Positions 18,817 to 29,633 of a stretch of 64,000 nt of DNA are shown in pieces. Made by a program: the position numbers and the translations under genes. A model generated the notes under the pieces. The model was given only the letters and a program-made list of their open reading frames with translations. It ran no database searches and was not told the origin of the DNA. Every line of letters begins with the position of its first letter. Position 1 is the first letter of the stretch. Source of the DNA: Brenneria sp. hezel4-2-4 (GTDB taxonomy: Bacteria > Pseudomonadota > Gammaproteobacteria > Enterobacterales > Enterobacteriaceae); contig NZ_JABJXS010000006.1 of assembly GCF_013155275.1 (NCBI RefSeq), positions 164,798-228,797 on the forward strand. The letters run 5' to 3'.

Positions 18817-19980
18817 TTACTGCTTGGCGCGTTCTTCCAGCATCACCACCGCAGGCAGTTTTTTCCCTTCGACGAATTCCAGGAAAGCGCCGCCGCCGGT
18901 AGAAATGTAGGAGATTTTGTCAGCAATGCCGAACAGGTCGATCGCCGCCAGCGTATCGCCGCCGCCGGCGATAGAGAATGCATCGCTTTCCGCAATGGCT
19001 TTGGCTACGATCTCAGTGCCTTTACGGAAATTCGGGAATTCAAATACGCCGACCGGACCATTCCACAGAATAGTTTTGGCGCTTTTCAGAATTTCCGCCA
19101 GGCGCTCGGCAGAAACATCGCCCAGATCCAGAATCTGCTCGTCATCTTTAATCGCGGTGACGGATTTCAGGGTTGCTGCGGCGGTTTCAGAAAATTCAGT
19201 CGCCACGCGGACGTCGCTCGGCACAGGAATATCGCAGGTTTCCAGCAGTTTCTTCGCTTCAGGGATCAGATCCGCTTCGTACAGGGATTTACCTACGTTA
19301 TGGCCTTGCGCCGCCACGAAAGTATTGGCGATGCCGCCGCCCACAATCAGCTTGTCGGCAATTTTGGACAGCGAGTCAAGCACCGTCAGTTTGGTGGAAA
19401 CTTTTGAACCGCCGACGATGGCGACCATCGGGCGAGCCGGGTTGCCCAGCGCTTTACCTAATGCTTCCAGTTCGTTGGACAGCAGCGGGCCGGCGCAAGC
19501 GACAGGGGCGAATTTACCCACGCCGTGGGTGGAAGCCTGAGCGCGGTGCGCCGTACCGAACGCATCCATGACATAGACATCACACAGTGCGGCGTACTTC
19601 TTGGACAGCACTTCGTCGTCTTTCTTCTCGCCTTTGTTGAAGCGCACATTTTCCAGCACAACCAGTTCGCCTTCGGCGACGTCTACGCCATCCAGGTAAT
19701 CTTTTGCTAAACGAACCGGAGAAGACAATTTTTCTTTCAGGTAGTTAACCACCGGCAGCAGAGAAAACTCTTCGTTGTATTCCCCTTCGGTCGGACGCCC
19801 CAGGTGGGAAGTCACCATCACCCGGGCACCCTGTTTCAGGGCCGTTTCGATGGTCGGCAGAGAAGCGCGGATACGCGCATCAGACGTCACTTTGCCTTCT
19901 TTTACCGGCACGTTCAGATCCGAACGGATCAGTACGCGTTTGCCAGCCAGATCCAGATCGGTCATCTTAATTACAGACAT
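18817..19980 (-). CDS. pgk: Phosphoglycerate kinase
   Basis: Transfers phosphate from 1,3-bisphosphoglycerate to ADP in glycolysis. It has 387 residues, as in E. coli. The N-lobe substrate site shows [14 protein letters not shown] and [13 protein letters not shown]. The C-lobe nucleotide site shows [13 protein letters not shown] and the GGGDTLAAI loop. It is transcribed with epd (upstream, 74 bp) and fbaA (downstream), the conserved enterobacterial order. Confidence 0.98.
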   Translation of the reverse strand: MSVIKMTDLDLAGKRVLIRSDLNVPVKEGKVTSDARIRASLPTIETALKQGARVMVTSHLGRPTEGEYNEEFSLLPVVNYLKEKLSSPVRLAKDYLDGVDVAEGELVVLENVRFNKGEKKDDEVLSKKYAALCDVYVMDAFGTAHRAQASTHGVGKFAPVACAGPLLSNELEALGKALGNPARPMVAIVGGSKVSTKLTVLDSLSKIADKLIVGGGIANTFVAAQGHNVGKSLYEADLIPEAKKLLETCDIPVPSDVRVATEFSETAAATLKSVTAIKDDEQILDLGDVSAERLAEILKSAKTILWNGPVGVFEFPNFRKGTEIVAKAIAESDAFSIAGGGDTLAAIDLFGIADKISYISTGGGAFLEFVEGKKLPAVVMLEERAKQ

Positions 19981-20054
19981 GGTGAATCCTCTTGGTTGAT
20001 TCTATTTTTAAAGTTGCTTGAGCGAGGTATCGATCGCCGACCAATACCGTCGTA

Positions 20055-21071
20055 CTAGAAACCGCAGGCCGCCATCGCCCGTGTTGTATCCAACATACGG
20101 TTGGCGAAGCCCCATTCGTTATCGCACCAGACCAGTGTTTTAATCAGATGCTGACCACTGACCCGCGTCTGCGTGCCATCAACAATAGCGCTGTGCGGAT
20201 CGTGGTTAAAATCGGCCGAAACTAGCGGCAATTCGGTGTAGTCAACTATACCACGAAATGCCCCATGCGCTGATTTTTGCAAAAGTGCGTTAATTTCATT
20301 CACATTTACGGCTTGTTTCACGCTAACGCTTAGGTCAATCGCCGTGACGTTAATCGTCGGCACCCGAACCGATATCGCTTCAAAACGATCGACAAACTGC
20401 GGGAAAATCCGGGTTATCCCTACCGCCAGTTTGGTATCCACCGGAATGATGGACTGGCTGGCGGCCCGGGTGCGCCGCAAATCGTGGTGGTACGCATCGA
20501 TCACCGGCTGATCGTTCATTGATGAATGGATCGTGGTTACCGTGCCATTTTCAATGCCGAATGCATCATCCAGCAGCTTAATTATAGGAATAATGCAATT
20601 GGTTGTGCAGGAAGCATTGGAAACGATGCGATGTTCGGCTTTTAATTGTTGATGATTGACGCCAAACACTACGGTCGCATCCAGATCCGCGGCGCCCGGA
20701 TGCGAAAAAAGCACTTTCTTGGCCCCCGCCGCCAGATGCGCCTCGCCGTCTGCGCGGCTGCCGTATATCCCACTGCAATCCAGCACCACGTCGACGTTGA
20801 GTTCACGCCAGGGCAACTGTTGAATATCGGCCTGATGCAACAGCCGAATGCAATCGTCGCCGACATACAGTTGATCGCATTCCTGACGAACATCCCAGGA
20901 GAAGCGACCGTGGCTGGAATCATATTTGAGCAGGTGGGCGATCCCTTCCGCACTCGCCAGCTCATTGATCGCCACGACAGCAACCTCGGCCCGGCGGCCC
21001 GACTCATACAGTGCGCGTAGAACACTGCGACCAATACGGCCGAAACCGTTTATCGCAATACGGATTGTCAT
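20055..21071 (-). CDS. epd: Erythrose-4-phosphate dehydrogenase
   Basis: GapA-like dehydrogenase that oxidises erythrose 4-phosphate to 4-phosphoerythronate for pyridoxal phosphate synthesis. It has 338 residues. The Rossmann motif [15 protein letters not shown] and the catalytic cysteine motif NASCTTNCI are intact. Epd rather than GapA is supported by the position before pgk-fbaA and by the conserved [12 protein letters not shown] segment. A Cra-type site lies about 155 bp upstream. Confidence 0.96.
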   Translation of the reverse strand: MTIRIAINGFGRIGRSVLRALYESGRRAEVAVVAINELASAEGIAHLLKYDSSHGRFSWDVRQECDQLYVGDDCIRLLHQADIQQLPWRELNVDVVLDCSGIYGSRADGEAHLAAGAKKVLFSHPGAADLDATVVFGVNHQQLKAEHRIVSNASCTTNCIIPIIKLLDDAFGIENGTVTTIHSSMNDQPVIDAYHHDLRRTRAASQSIIPVDTKLAVGITRIFPQFVDRFEAISVRVPTINVTAIDLSVSVKQAVNVNEINALLQKSAHGAFRGIVDYTELPLVSADFNHDPHSAIVDGTQTRVSGQHLIKTLVWCDNEWGFANRMLDTTRAMAACGF

Positions 21072-21225
21072 GGAGTTCCCTGTATCATGGTAAGCATGTC
21101 ATCCTCATAGAATAATCAGTACACTCTAAGGAATAAACCGCTTCTTATGCGTACTGCTTTTCCGTCTGCCCTTCATGCAGAAACCATCTCAGAAAACGAT
21201 AGCCTAAATGCTGTGCACGTCACAA

Positions 21226-21241
21226 CTGAAACGCTTCAGCT
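21226..21241. promoter_or_regulatory. Cra (FruR) binding site upstream of epd-pgk-fbaA
   Basis: CTGAAACGCTTCAGCT; on the minus strand it reads GCTGAAGCGTTTCAG, which fits the Cra consensus GCTGAAWCGWTTCA at all but one position. The E. coli epd-pgk operon is a known Cra target, which supports the call. Confidence 0.7.
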
Positions 21242-21342
21242 AGCATAAACGAATTAGTGTACAAAAGAAATATTCTCGCTCGACACACCTCAGAAGAGTG
21301 ACCTGCGTCATAAAAAAGCGTCACCGGCAGGGAACGTCCGCC

Positions 21343-21376
21343 AAAAAAAAAAAGCCGCCTGATAACCCAGGCGGCT
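21343..21376 (-). terminator. Intrinsic terminator after tktA
   Basis: On the minus strand a 9-bp GC-rich stem (AGCCGCCTG/CAGGCGGCT, six-base loop) runs directly into 11 T residues. Confidence 0.92.
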
Positions 21377-21436
21377 GCGACGGTTGGCCCTAACCCGCTC
21401 CTCCCCGAAAAAGAGGGGTGGAGAGAGAGGCGCGGC

Positions 21437-23431
21437 TTACTTTAACAACGCTTTGGCCTTCGCCACCACGTTATCCACGGTAAAGCCGAATTCTTCGAAC
21501 AGCAGTTCGGCCGGGGCGGATTCCCCAAAGCTGGTCATCCCCACTATCGCGCCGTTCAGGCCGACATACTTGTACCAGTAGTCCGCGATGCCCGCTTCAA
21601 TCGCCACCCGCGCCGCTACCGCTTTCGGCAGCACCGCTTCACGATAGGCCGCATCCTGTTTGTCGAACGCATCCGTCGACGGCATCGACACCACGCGCAC
21701 CTTGTGGCCCGCGGCGGTCAATTGGTCATACGCGCCAACCGCCAGCTCGACTTCGGAGCCGGTGGCGATCAGGATAACATCCGGCTGGCCGCCGCTGTCT
21801 TTCAGCACATAGGCGCCTTTCGCCACGTCAGCCAACTGCTGGGCGCTGCGCTCCTGCTGCGCCAGATTCTGGCGGGACAGTATCAGCGCCGTCGGGCCAT
21901 CCTGACGCTCAATAGCGTATTTCCACGCCACCGCCGTTTCCACCTGATCCGCCGGACGCCAGGTACTCATGTTCGGCGTCACCCGCAGGCTGGCCAACTG
22001 TTCAACCGGCTGGTGGGTCGGACCGTCTTCGCCCAAACCGATGGAGTCGTGGGTATAGACGTAAATGCTGCGGATTTTCATCAGCGCCGCCATACGAACC
22101 GCATTACGGGCGTATTCCACGAACATCAGGAACGTGGCGGTATAAGGGATAAATCCGCCGTGCAGCGCGATACCGTTGGCAATCGCCGTCATGCCGAATT
22201 CACGCACCCCATAGTGGATATAGTTGCCGGCATGGTCTTTATCCAACGACACGGAGCCAGACCAAACGGTCAGGTTGCTCGGCGCCAGGTCGGCGGAGCC
22301 GCCCAGGAATTCCGGCAGCAGTTTACCGTAGGCTTCCAGTGCGTTCTGCGAGGCTTTGCGGCTGGCGATTTTCGCCGGATTGGCCTGCAACTGTTCAATG
22401 AACTTCTGAGCGTCGGCCTGCCAGTTAGCCGGCAGGTCGCCGGCGGTGCGGCGTTTGAATTCGGCGGCCAGTTCGGGGTAGGCGCTGGCATAGGCGGCAA
22501 ACGCTTCATCCCAGGCGGCTTCTTTACGCTGACCGGCGGCTTTCGCATCCCATTCGGCGTAAATCTCGGCGGGAATATCAAACGGCGGGTACTTCCATCC
22601 CAACTGCTCGCGGGACGCCGCCACTTCCGCGTCGCCCAGCGGCGCGCCGTGGGCATCGTGCGTACCGGCCTTGTTCGGCGAGCCGAAACCAATCACCGTT
22701 TTGCACATCAGCAGCGACGGTTTGTCGGTAACAAGCCGGGCTTCGCTGATGGCGCGTTTGATGGCGTCCGCGTCGTGGCCGTCCACGCCGCGTATCACGT
22801 GCCAGCCGTAGGCCTCAAAACGCCCGGCGGTATCGTCGGTAAACCAGCCTTCCACGTGACCGTCGATGGAAATGCCGTTGTCGTCATAAAACGCGGTCAG
22901 TTTGCCAAGCTTCATGGTGCCGGCCAGCGAACAGACTTCGTGGGAAATCCCTTCCATCATGCAGCCGTCGCCCAGGAACGCGTAGGTATGGTGGTCGATG
23001 ATTTCATGACCGGGGCGGTTAAACTGCGCCGCCAGCGTGCGTTCGGCAATCGCCATCCCGACGGCGTTGGCGATACCCTGCCCCAGCGGGCCGGTGGTGG
23101 TTTCCACGCCGGCGGTGTAGCCGTATTCCGGGTGCCCCGGCGTTTTGGAGTGCAGTTGACGGAAGTTTTTCAGCTCTTCAATGGGCAGGTCATAGCCGGT
23201 CAGATGCAGCAGGCTGTAAATCAGCATTGAAGCATGGCCGTTGGACAGCACAAAGCGGTCGCGGTTAGCCCAGTTCGGGTTGGTCGGATTGTGGTTCAGG
23301 TAATCACGCCACAGGACTTCGGCGATATCCGCCATGCCCATCGGGGCGCCCGGATGACCGGATTTGGCTTTTTGCACCGCATCCATGCTTAGCGCACGAA
23401 TGGCATTGGCAAGTTCTTTACGAGAGGACAT
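21437..23431 (-). CDS. tktA: Transketolase
   Basis: Thiamine-diphosphate enzyme moving two-carbon units in the pentose phosphate pathway. It has 664 residues. The thiamine-diphosphate domain shows [17 protein letters not shown] and the [18 protein letters not shown] motif, and the pyrimidine domain shows [17 protein letters not shown] and [19 protein letters not shown]. The location next to loiP and the epd-pgk-fbaA series matches E. coli tktA rather than tktB. Confidence 0.97.
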   Translation of the reverse strand: MSSRKELANAIRALSMDAVQKAKSGHPGAPMGMADIAEVLWRDYLNHNPTNPNWANRDRFVLSNGHASMLIYSLLHLTGYDLPIEELKNFRQLHSKTPGHPEYGYTAGVETTTGPLGQGIANAVGMAIAERTLAAQFNRPGHEIIDHHTYAFLGDGCMMEGISHEVCSLAGTMKLGKLTAFYDDNGISIDGHVEGWFTDDTAGRFEAYGWHVIRGVDGHDADAIKRAISEARLVTDKPSLLMCKTVIGFGSPNKAGTHDAHGAPLGDAEVAASREQLGWKYPPFDIPAEIYAEWDAKAAGQRKEAAWDEAFAAYASAYPELAAEFKRRTAGDLPANWQADAQKFIEQLQANPAKIASRKASQNALEAYGKLLPEFLGGSADLAPSNLTVWSGSVSLDKDHAGNYIHYGVREFGMTAIANGIALHGGFIPYTATFLMFVEYARNAVRMAALMKIRSIYVYTHDSIGLGEDGPTHQPVEQLASLRVTPNMSTWRPADQVETAVAWKYAIERQDGPTALILSRQNLAQQERSAQQLADVAKGAYVLKDSGGQPDVILIATGSEVELAVGAYDQLTAAGHKVRVVSMPSTDAFDKQDAAYREAVLPKAVAARVAIEAGIADYWYKYVGLNGAIVGMTSFGESAPAELLFEEFGFTVDNVVAKAKALLK

Positions 23432-23795
23432 GCTTTACTCCAGATCGGATTGAACAGATGTCTTGTCAGACATACGATATATAAATCAACACGTTAGGCA
23501 AGAAAGACAACGAAAATATGACTATAAATGTACATGAAAATCAAGGTGAATGCACTTGGAACCGTGAGCAAAAAAGAGGATTTAACGATTCGCAAATTCA
23601 CCGCGCTTCTTCAGTCTATTCCTGCGCGAATCGATACCTGATGGGCGATGCTCAATAACCGTCTCATAAAGGGGGAAAAATCAGACTTCTTGTCTGTTTA
23701 TTTACACGGTTTTCAGTTACGTTTATGCGGCTTTTTGAACCAATATAATGAGCAACCTTATACTTTCCACCAATCAATCGTAGGGAGATGATGTT
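23432..23795. other. 364-bp gap between divergent tktA and loiP
   Basis: AT-rich, no ORF of note. It must contain both promoters. I could not identify a specific regulator site. Confidence 0.4.
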
Positions 23796-24548
23796 ATGAC
23801 AATCCGCACTTCCTTGCTCGTTCTGTGCACCGCGGCATTACTGAGTGGCTGTCAGAACCTTAATACCGGTACGTTAATGCAATCCGGTGCTCAGGCTTTT
23901 CAGGCGGCCACATTGAGTGACGAACAGGTGAAAACGCTCAGCAACCAATCCTGTGAACAAATGGATAAAGAGGCCCAAATTGCGCCCGCCGATAATAAAT
24001 ATGCGCAGCGCCTGAAAAAAATCGCCGATGCATTAGGTCATGACATTAACGGCACCCCCGCCAACTATAAGGTATACCTGACAAAAGACGTAAACGCCTG
24101 GGCGATGGCCAACGGCTGCATCCGTGTTTACAGCGGCCTGATGGATATGATGACGGATAACGAAGTCGAGGGCGTGCTGGGTCATGAAATGGGCCACGTT
24201 GCTCTGGGCCACACCCGTAAAGCCATGCAGGTCGCCTATGCCACCACGGCGGCACGGACGGCGATCGCCTCTACTGGCGGTGTCGCGGCCACTTTATCGC
24301 AGTCACAGCTTGCCGATCTGGGAGAAAAACTGGTCAATGCGCAATTCTCACAGACACAGGAGCGCGAAGCCGATGATTACTCATTCGACCTGCTGAAGAA
24401 GCGCGGACTCAAACTTGAGGGACTGGCAACCAGTTTTGAGAAACTGGCCAAGTTGGATGAAGGACGTCAAAGCAGCATGTTCGATTCTCACCCCGCATCC
24501 GACGAACGCGCCAAACATATTCGTGAGCGTATTGCGTCCGGGAAGTAA
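23796..24548 (+). CDS. loiP: LoiP, M48 metalloprotease lipoprotein
   Basis: A 250-residue zinc metalloprotease of family M48, anchored to the outer membrane in E. coli and induced at low osmolarity. The lipobox LLSGC places the lipidated cysteine at residue 19. The zinc-binding motif is GHEMGHVALGH, and a downstream glutamate (QEREADDYS) supplies the third ligand. The C-terminal FDSHPASDERAKHI motif is also typical. It is preceded by GGGAG. A hairpin at 24596-24622 follows but lacks a T tract. Confidence 0.94.
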   Translation: MTIRTSLLVLCTAALLSGCQNLNTGTLMQSGAQAFQAATLSDEQVKTLSNQSCEQMDKEAQIAPADNKYAQRLKKIADALGHDINGTPANYKVYLTKDVNAWAMANGCIRVYSGLMDMMTDNEVEGVLGHEMGHVALGHTRKAMQVAYATTAARTAIASTGGVAATLSQSQLADLGEKLVNAQFSQTQEREADDYSFDLLKKRGLKLEGLATSFEKLAKLDEGRQSSMFDSHPASDERAKHIRERIASGK

Positions 24549-25020
24549 TGGTTTCGGCATTTAATAACCATTTCCGATAAAAACAATTCGTTCATCCGGC
24601 ACCTGAATCTCTTAGGTGCCGGAAAAGCCTGATTAACGTAAGACGAGCTTGCGGCCGGGCATGAATAGCCAAATTGATAGCATTAACCAATCAAAAAAAC
24701 AAAAAACAATAGATTTTTATACTTATGAATCTCTTTTGGCATCCGCTGCCCGCAGGATAAATCGATATGTTTTAAACATAGCAATGATTTTATAAATCAA
24801 GCATACTATATTCATGAGTAAAAAATAACTTTCCTAGAATAATCATAATGATATAGATTAAATGTTTAGCTACTTTAACGTTTTTTCAAGATATCCATCT
24901 TATAAAGATTTAAAATCACTTTAGAGCAACATTTTTTAACGGTTGAATAACACGAACAATATCAGTAGCCATTGTTGGTTTACGTTCTTTTTAAAAATAT
25001 ACTCTTATGTGTCAAAAATA
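24549..25020. other. 472-bp AT-rich gap after loiP
   Basis: Base composition drops noticeably from about 24660 on. A 9-bp stem-loop (24596-24604 with 24614-24622) follows loiP. I see no ORF of note other than a possible TTG-started extension of the next gene. Confidence 0.5.
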
Positions 25021-25641
25021 ATGGATGTCAGAATTTTCAGCAAATGCAACTTTACCATCGTCGGCTTACGAGAAATCCTGTCAAGCACGCCTATGCTATA
25101 TGTAAGGCCGACTAATAGGTTTACGCTGCCTCAAGGAAAGACAAAGTGTATTTTTATCATCGATGGTAGCAGTGAAGGATTTGAGGAATATTATGAGTCT
25201 GTGAGAAGCGCTTTTTACAATATGGCCGCTTCGTTCATCATCATCAATAACTCTCCCTATCATCCCCCGGTGTGTATTGATGAAAAAACGGTTCTTATCT
25301 CTAAATCATCGCCGATAGAATCCTTCTACAAATTGCTGGACGTCATCCCTCCCTATGGCGGAAATTCATTCAACCCTGTCAGGCTGTCCAAATCAGAGTA
25401 TGCCGTTTTTCAATATTGGAGTTCGGGCTATAGCGCAGAATCAATCTCGGAAATCATTGGGTTAAATAAAAAATCCGTATTGAACAGTAAATCAAGATTA
25501 CTGAATAAATACGGCGTTCAGGACAAGAATTCATTACTGCTCATTGCTAAAATTCTCTTCAAAGAGAAGGTTGCCGGCAAGCCGCCTTACTCATCTGAGT
25601 CAACACAAGATATGGGTACAGCGGGGTCGTTGTTGGCGTAA
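25021..25641 (+). CDS. LuxR-type helix-turn-helix regulator
   Basis: A 206-residue protein from ATG 25021; an in-frame TTG at 24943 would add 26 residues, and neither start has a clear Shine-Dalgarno. The C-terminal LuxR/FixJ helix-turn-helix spans about residues 120-180 (LSKSEYAVFQYWSSGYSAESISEIIGLNKKSVLNSKSRLLNKYG). The N-terminal 115 residues resemble a degenerate receiver (FTIVGLREIL, then CIFIID), as in RcsA-like or fimbrial regulators, without the standard acidic phosphorylation pocket. The gene is AT-rich unlike its neighbours and occupies the place of speB in E. coli. Targets are unknown. Confidence 0.75.
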   Translation: MDVRIFSKCNFTIVGLREILSSTPMLYVRPTNRFTLPQGKTKCIFIIDGSSEGFEEYYESVRSAFYNMAASFIIINNSPYHPPVCIDEKTVLISKSSPIESFYKLLDVIPPYGGNSFNPVRLSKSEYAVFQYWSSGYSAESISEIIGLNKKSVLNSKSRLLNKYGVQDKNSLLLIAKILFKEKVAGKPPYSSESTQDMGTAGSLLA

Positions 25642-25654
25642 GGTAAAAAGAATT

Positions 25655-25681
25655 AAAAAAGGATGTGCATAAGCACATCCT
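25655..25681 (-). terminator. Intrinsic terminator after speA
   Basis: On the minus strand AGGATGTGC-TTAT-GCACATCCT is followed by TTTTTAATTC, 14 bases past the speA stop. It also lies just after the convergent LuxR-type gene. Confidence 0.85.
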
Positions 25682-25694
25682 CTGCTGAAAAACG

Positions 25695-27674
25695 CTATTC
25701 GTCTTCTAAATAGGTATAACCATAAAGACCGGTTTCAAACTCTTCCAGGAACTGCGCCTGAAGATCCACATCAAGTTCGGTGGCTTTTACCTGATCGCGG
25801 AAACGGGCCATCAACACTTCAGGATCGAGCTGAACATATTCCAGCATATCAGCCACCGTATTCCCTTCGTCCGATTCCTCAATCTCAATGGAGCCATCCT
25901 GGAACACGAATACGTCGACCGTCGCCGTGTCGCCGAACAGGTTATGCATATTTCCCAGAATTTCCTGATAGGCGCCCACCATGAAAAAGCCCAATAACGG
26001 CGGGTTGTCGGGATCATATGGCGGCATAGGCATGGTGGTAGCAATACCATCGCCATCGACATAGTGATCGATAGAGCCGTCTGAATCACAGGTAATATCC
26101 AACAACACGGCACGGCGCTCAGGCGGCTTATCCAGCCCTTCTAGCGGCATAACCGGGAACAGCTGATCGATGCCCCACGCATCCGGCATCGACTGGAAAA
26201 GCGAGAAATTCACGTACAGCTTGTCGGCCATACGCTCCTGTAACTCATCAATAATCGGCCGGTGGGCGCGGTTGCTGGGATCCAACTGCTGTTGAATTTC
26301 CTGGCAGATGCTCAGATACAATTGTTCCGCTTTCGCTCGCTGGGTCAAGTCCAGCATACCGTGCGTATATTGGGTATGCACATCGTGCAAATCCATCTGG
26401 CTGTCATGCAGCCATTCACGCAGCGAGCGACGTTTGCCAGGCTGCTTAATTTCCTGCCAGGTCGACCACAGGCTTTCCAGCGCGCGCGGAGCGTCTTCTT
26501 CAGGCGCGGTAGGCTCGCTGAATTCATTGCGCTCCACCCCGATAATATTGGAAACCAATACGGTATGATGTGCGGTCACCGCCCGGCCTGACTCCGTAAT
26601 TACCGTGGGGTGCGGCAAGCCATGCTCATTACAGGCATCGCCGATGCCCCAAATGACGTTGTTGGCATATTCGTTCAGACCATAGTTCACCGAACAGTCT
26701 GACTGAGAACGGGTTCCTTCATAATCGACGCCCAGACCGCCGCCTACGTCGAAGCACTGAATATTGACGCCCAGCTTATGCAGTTCAACGTAGAAACGGG
26801 CGGACTCACGCACCCCGGTGGCGATATCGCGGATATTCGCCAATTGGGAGCCAAGATGGAAATGCAACAGCTGTAGACTGTCCAGTCGTCCGGCGGTACG
26901 CAGCATTTCAACCAATTGCAGCACCTGAACCGCCGCCAGACCGAATTTGGATTTTTCGCCGCCGCTGGACTGCCATTTACCCGATCCCTGGGAAGCCAGT
27001 CGGGCGCGTACGCCAAGACGCGGCACCACGTTCAGACGCTCGGCTTCTTCCAATACCAGCTTAATCTCGGTCATTTTTTCAATGACCAGATAAACCTTGT
27101 GCCCCAGTTTTTCACCGATCAATGCCAGACGGATATACTCGCGGTCTTTATAACCGTTGCAGACAATCACCGTGCGCGTCATTCCGGCATGGCCCAACAC
27201 CGCCATTAACTCCGCTTTTGAACCGGCTTCCAGCCCCATTGGCTCCCCGGAATTGACCAGCGATTCAATGACGCGGCGATGCTGATTAACTTTGATGGGG
27301 TAAACCAGGAAATAGCCGCCCTCATAGCCGAACGATTCGCGAGCCTGTTTGAACGCCGCATTAATAGAGCGCAGGCGGTGCTGGAGGATTTGCGGAAAGC
27401 AGAACAACGCCGGCAAACGTTGATGGTTTTCTTCCTGCAACTCTTTAACCAATCTGGCCAGATCGACGCGGGCTTCCGGAACATCCGGATCCGGGCAGAC
27501 GCTGATATGCCCTAACTCATTGACGTCGTAATAATTATTACCCCACCAGGCAATATTATAGGTACGAAGCATTTCGCTGGCATTCCGGTCATTCATGGCA
27601 ACCTCCTGCATAGAGCGCAAATTTTCAGATTTACCCGTCGCTGACGAGCCGTGATGAATCATGTCGTCAGACAT
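25695..27674 (-). CDS. speA: Biosynthetic arginine decarboxylase SpeA
   Basis: PLP enzyme making agmatine from arginine, the first step of the alternative putrescine route. It has 659 residues with both termini like E. coli (MSDDM and [11 protein letters not shown]). The PLP lysine is in [15 protein letters not shown], and the phosphate-binding glycines are in [14 protein letters not shown]. The usual downstream partner speB (agmatinase) is missing; a terminator and a convergent LuxR-type gene follow instead. Confidence 0.98.
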   Translation of the reverse strand: MSDDMIHHGSSATGKSENLRSMQEVAMNDRNASEMLRTYNIAWWGNNYYDVNELGHISVCPDPDVPEARVDLARLVKELQEENHQRLPALFCFPQILQHRLRSINAAFKQARESFGYEGGYFLVYPIKVNQHRRVIESLVNSGEPMGLEAGSKAELMAVLGHAGMTRTVIVCNGYKDREYIRLALIGEKLGHKVYLVIEKMTEIKLVLEEAERLNVVPRLGVRARLASQGSGKWQSSGGEKSKFGLAAVQVLQLVEMLRTAGRLDSLQLLHFHLGSQLANIRDIATGVRESARFYVELHKLGVNIQCFDVGGGLGVDYEGTRSQSDCSVNYGLNEYANNVIWGIGDACNEHGLPHPTVITESGRAVTAHHTVLVSNIIGVERNEFSEPTAPEEDAPRALESLWSTWQEIKQPGKRRSLREWLHDSQMDLHDVHTQYTHGMLDLTQRAKAEQLYLSICQEIQQQLDPSNRAHRPIIDELQERMADKLYVNFSLFQSMPDAWGIDQLFPVMPLEGLDKPPERRAVLLDITCDSDGSIDHYVDGDGIATTMPMPPYDPDNPPLLGFFMVGAYQEILGNMHNLFGDTATVDVFVFQDGSIEIEESDEGNTVADMLEYVQLDPEVLMARFRDQVKATELDVDLQAQFLEEFETGLYGYTYLEDE

Positions 27675-27922
27675 AACGGACCTCTTCTTTTTTTATACTG
27701 CTGATCACATCAGTACCTGCATAAACAACCCGCATGCGCATGCCTGCAACATGCAGCACCGGCAGTGAAAAAACCGGCTCAACACAGTATGTCGCCGTTT
27801 TATTACTCTTATTAGTGTAAGACACGTTGTCAGACTCCGTGGTACGGGTCAGTAAAAACTCGTGGTGAAATCACTGCCGGGAGAACGTCATAGGTTTCCG
27901 GCTCAGGGAAAAAAGAGACGGG

Positions 27923-28060
27923 TTAACCGGCCCTGGAGTCCTGCGTCGAATTCAAAGACAGGCAACTTCGGGCAAACGAAAAGAAGGGTTGAGCAACTGA
28001 CGCTATCGCGTCAAAAGAACAGCGTTGCGAGCGCAACACACTCAGTAAACAACGGCTCAT
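27923..28060 (-). CDS. Possible 45-residue small protein in the speA leader
   Basis: The ORF (MSRCLLSVLRSQRCSFDAIA and on to DSRAG) starts with ATG preceded by GGAGGTGATAGGATTA, one of the stronger Shine-Dalgarno regions in the window. It lies about 250 bp upstream of speA on the same strand. E. coli carries a small gene, yqgB, in the equivalent position, but I see no convincing sequence similarity to it. Function is unknown; a regulatory leader for speA is possible. Confidence 0.42.
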   Translation of the reverse strand: MSRCLLSVLRSQRCSFDAIASVAQPFFSFARSCLSLNSTQDSRAG

Positions 28061-28118
28061 TAATCCTATCACCTCCACGCGCTCCGCAAGGTTTGCGGTC
28101 AGCCACAATCACAGGGTC

Positions 28119-28124
28119 AATATA
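28119..28124 (-). promoter_or_regulatory. Candidate extended -10 element for the speA leader
   Basis: Minus strand TGG-TATATT matches the extended -10 pattern TGnTATAAT and lies 59 bp upstream of the small ORF. A clear -35 is not visible. Confidence 0.35.
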
Positions 28125-28298
28125 CCACATCGCGGACAACAAACCGCTCGCCGTTTATACCGATATGCCAAGGGAAAAGCAAAATGAAAATATCCTGGCC
28201 GCCTGCTGTCACAGAAGAAAAAAAGTGCCGATGAATGAAAACGATGGACGGCGATAACCAAAAACTGCTGGTAATGGGGCTAAAATGTGACCTAGAAT

Positions 28299-28322
28299 AG
28301 CCATCCAGATGTTAATCCATCT
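28299..28322. promoter_or_regulatory. Met boxes (MetJ sites) before metK
   Basis: Three abutting 8-mers, AGCCATCC, AGATGTTA and ATCCATCT, each match the Met box AGACGTCT at 5 of 8 positions. They begin 79 bp before metK, a known MetJ target in E. coli. Confidence 0.55.
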
Positions 28323-28377
28323 ATACCGATTAACTGATACACTGCTTAACGGCTTTGATTTGAAGGTAAAGAAACTC

Positions 28378-29529
28378 ATGGCTAAACACCTTTTTACGTC
28401 CGAGTCCGTCTCTGAGGGACATCCTGACAAAATTGCCGACCAGATTTCTGATGCGGTCCTTGACGCTATTCTGGAGCAAGATCCTAAGGCTCGGGTCGCA
28501 TGCGAAACTTACGTAAAAACCGGTATGGTGTTAGTCGGTGGTGAGATCACGACCAGCGCCTGGGTAGATATTGAAGAAATTACGCGCCGCACCATACGCG
28601 ATATTGGTTACGTCAATTCCGAAATGGGATTTGACGCCAATTCCTGCGCGGTGCTGAGCGCCATTGGCAAACAGTCTCCCGATATTAATCAGGGCGTCGA
28701 TCGCAGCGATCCGCTGGAACAAGGCGCAGGCGATCAGGGCCTGATGTTTGGTTACGCGACCAACGAGACCGAGGTGCTGATGCCCGCACCGATCACTTAC
28801 GCCCATCGTCTGGTCCAACGCCAGTCTGAAGTGCGTAAAAACGGCACGCTGTCGTGGCTGCGCCCGGACGCGAAAAGTCAGGTCACCTTCCTGTATGACG
28901 ATGGCAAAATTGCCGGTATTGACGCCGTCGTTTTGTCAACGCAGCATTCCGAAGATATTGCACAGAAAGATCTGCATGAAGCGGTGATGGAAGAGATCAT
29001 CAAGCCCGTCCTGCCGGCTGAATGGTTGTCCGCCAGCACCAAATTCTTTATCAACCCAACCGGACGCTTTGTCATCGGCGGCCCAATGGGCGACTGCGGT
29101 CTGACCGGGCGCAAAATTATCGTCGATACCTACGGCGGCGCCGCCCGTCACGGCGGCGGCGCATTCTCCGGCAAGGATCCATCAAAAGTGGACCGCTCCG
29201 CCGCTTACGCCGCGCGCTATGTGGCCAAAAACATTGTTGCCGCCGGTCTGGCCGATCGCTGCGAGATCCAGGTATCTTACGCTATCGGCGTGGCGGAACC
29301 GACCTCCATCATGATAGAAACGTTCGGCACGGAAAAAATCTCCACCGAGCAGCTTACTCTGCTGGTGCGTGAATTCTTCGATCTGCGTCCGTACGGTTTA
29401 ATCCAGATGCTGGATCTGCTGCATCCGATCTATCAGGACACCGCCGCTTACGGTCACTTCGGTCGCGAACACTTCCCGTGGGAAAAAACCGATAAAGCCG
29501 CACAGCTGCGTGAAGCGGCCGGCTTGTAA
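28378..29529 (+). CDS. metK: S-adenosylmethionine synthase
   Basis: Makes S-adenosylmethionine from methionine and ATP. The ATG at 28378 gives 383 residues starting [18 protein letters not shown], matching E. coli; the longer in-frame start 23 codons upstream is rejected because it runs into the Met-box region. The ATP and metal motifs [28 protein letters not shown] and [25 protein letters not shown] are intact. An intrinsic terminator follows. Confidence 0.98.
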   Translation: MAKHLFTSESVSEGHPDKIADQISDAVLDAILEQDPKARVACETYVKTGMVLVGGEITTSAWVDIEEITRRTIRDIGYVNSEMGFDANSCAVLSAIGKQSPDINQGVDRSDPLEQGAGDQGLMFGYATNETEVLMPAPITYAHRLVQRQSEVRKNGTLSWLRPDAKSQVTFLYDDGKIAGIDAVVLSTQHSEDIAQKDLHEAVMEEIIKPVLPAEWLSASTKFFINPTGRFVIGGPMGDCGLTGRKIIVDTYGGAARHGGGAFSGKDPSKVDRSAAYAARYVAKNIVAAGLADRCEIQVSYAIGVAEPTSIMIETFGTEKISTEQLTLLVREFFDLRPYGLIQMLDLLHPIYQDTAAYGHFGREHFPWEKTDKAAQLREAAGL

Positions 29530-29551
29530 GAACCGGTTCTGAACAGTCTGC

Positions 29552-29580
29552 AACGGCGAACCACGGTTCGCCGTTTTTTC
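29552..29580 (+). terminator. Intrinsic terminator after metK
   Basis: AACGGCGAACC-AC-GGTTCGCCGTT, an 11-bp perfect stem, then TTTTC. Confidence 0.92.
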
Positions 29581-29633
29581 TTCTGTCCGCCAGCCTCTTG
29601 CGCTACCGCGCCACTCGTTTTATGCTCCCCCGC

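Larger units (their letters stand above)
21072..21436. other. 365-bp gap between tktA and epd
   Basis: No ORF. It contains the tktA terminator (21343-21376), a Cra-like palindrome (21226-21241) and presumably the epd promoter. Confidence 0.6.
27675..28377. other. 703-bp region between divergent speA and metK
   Basis: It holds a probable speA leader with a 45-codon small ORF on the minus strand (27923-28060), a candidate extended -10 promoter for it (28119-28124), and Met boxes before metK (28299-28322). A plus-strand 131-codon ORF at 27862-28257 does not look like a real protein. Confidence 0.5.

Noticed and set aside
21211..21225. CRP-like site before epd (TGTGCACGTCACA)
   Set aside because: The spacing between the half-sites is three bases too short for a CRP site.
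21704..23230. 508-codon plus-strand ORF
   Set aside because: It lies opposite tktA, whose product has all transketolase motifs; the plus-strand protein has no recognisable family and is rich in Arg, Gly and His from GC-rich antisense codons.
27862..28257. 131-codon plus-strand ORF between speA and metK
   Set aside because: Low-complexity, basic composition, no ribosome-binding site, and it overlaps the better-supported minus-strand leader ORF.
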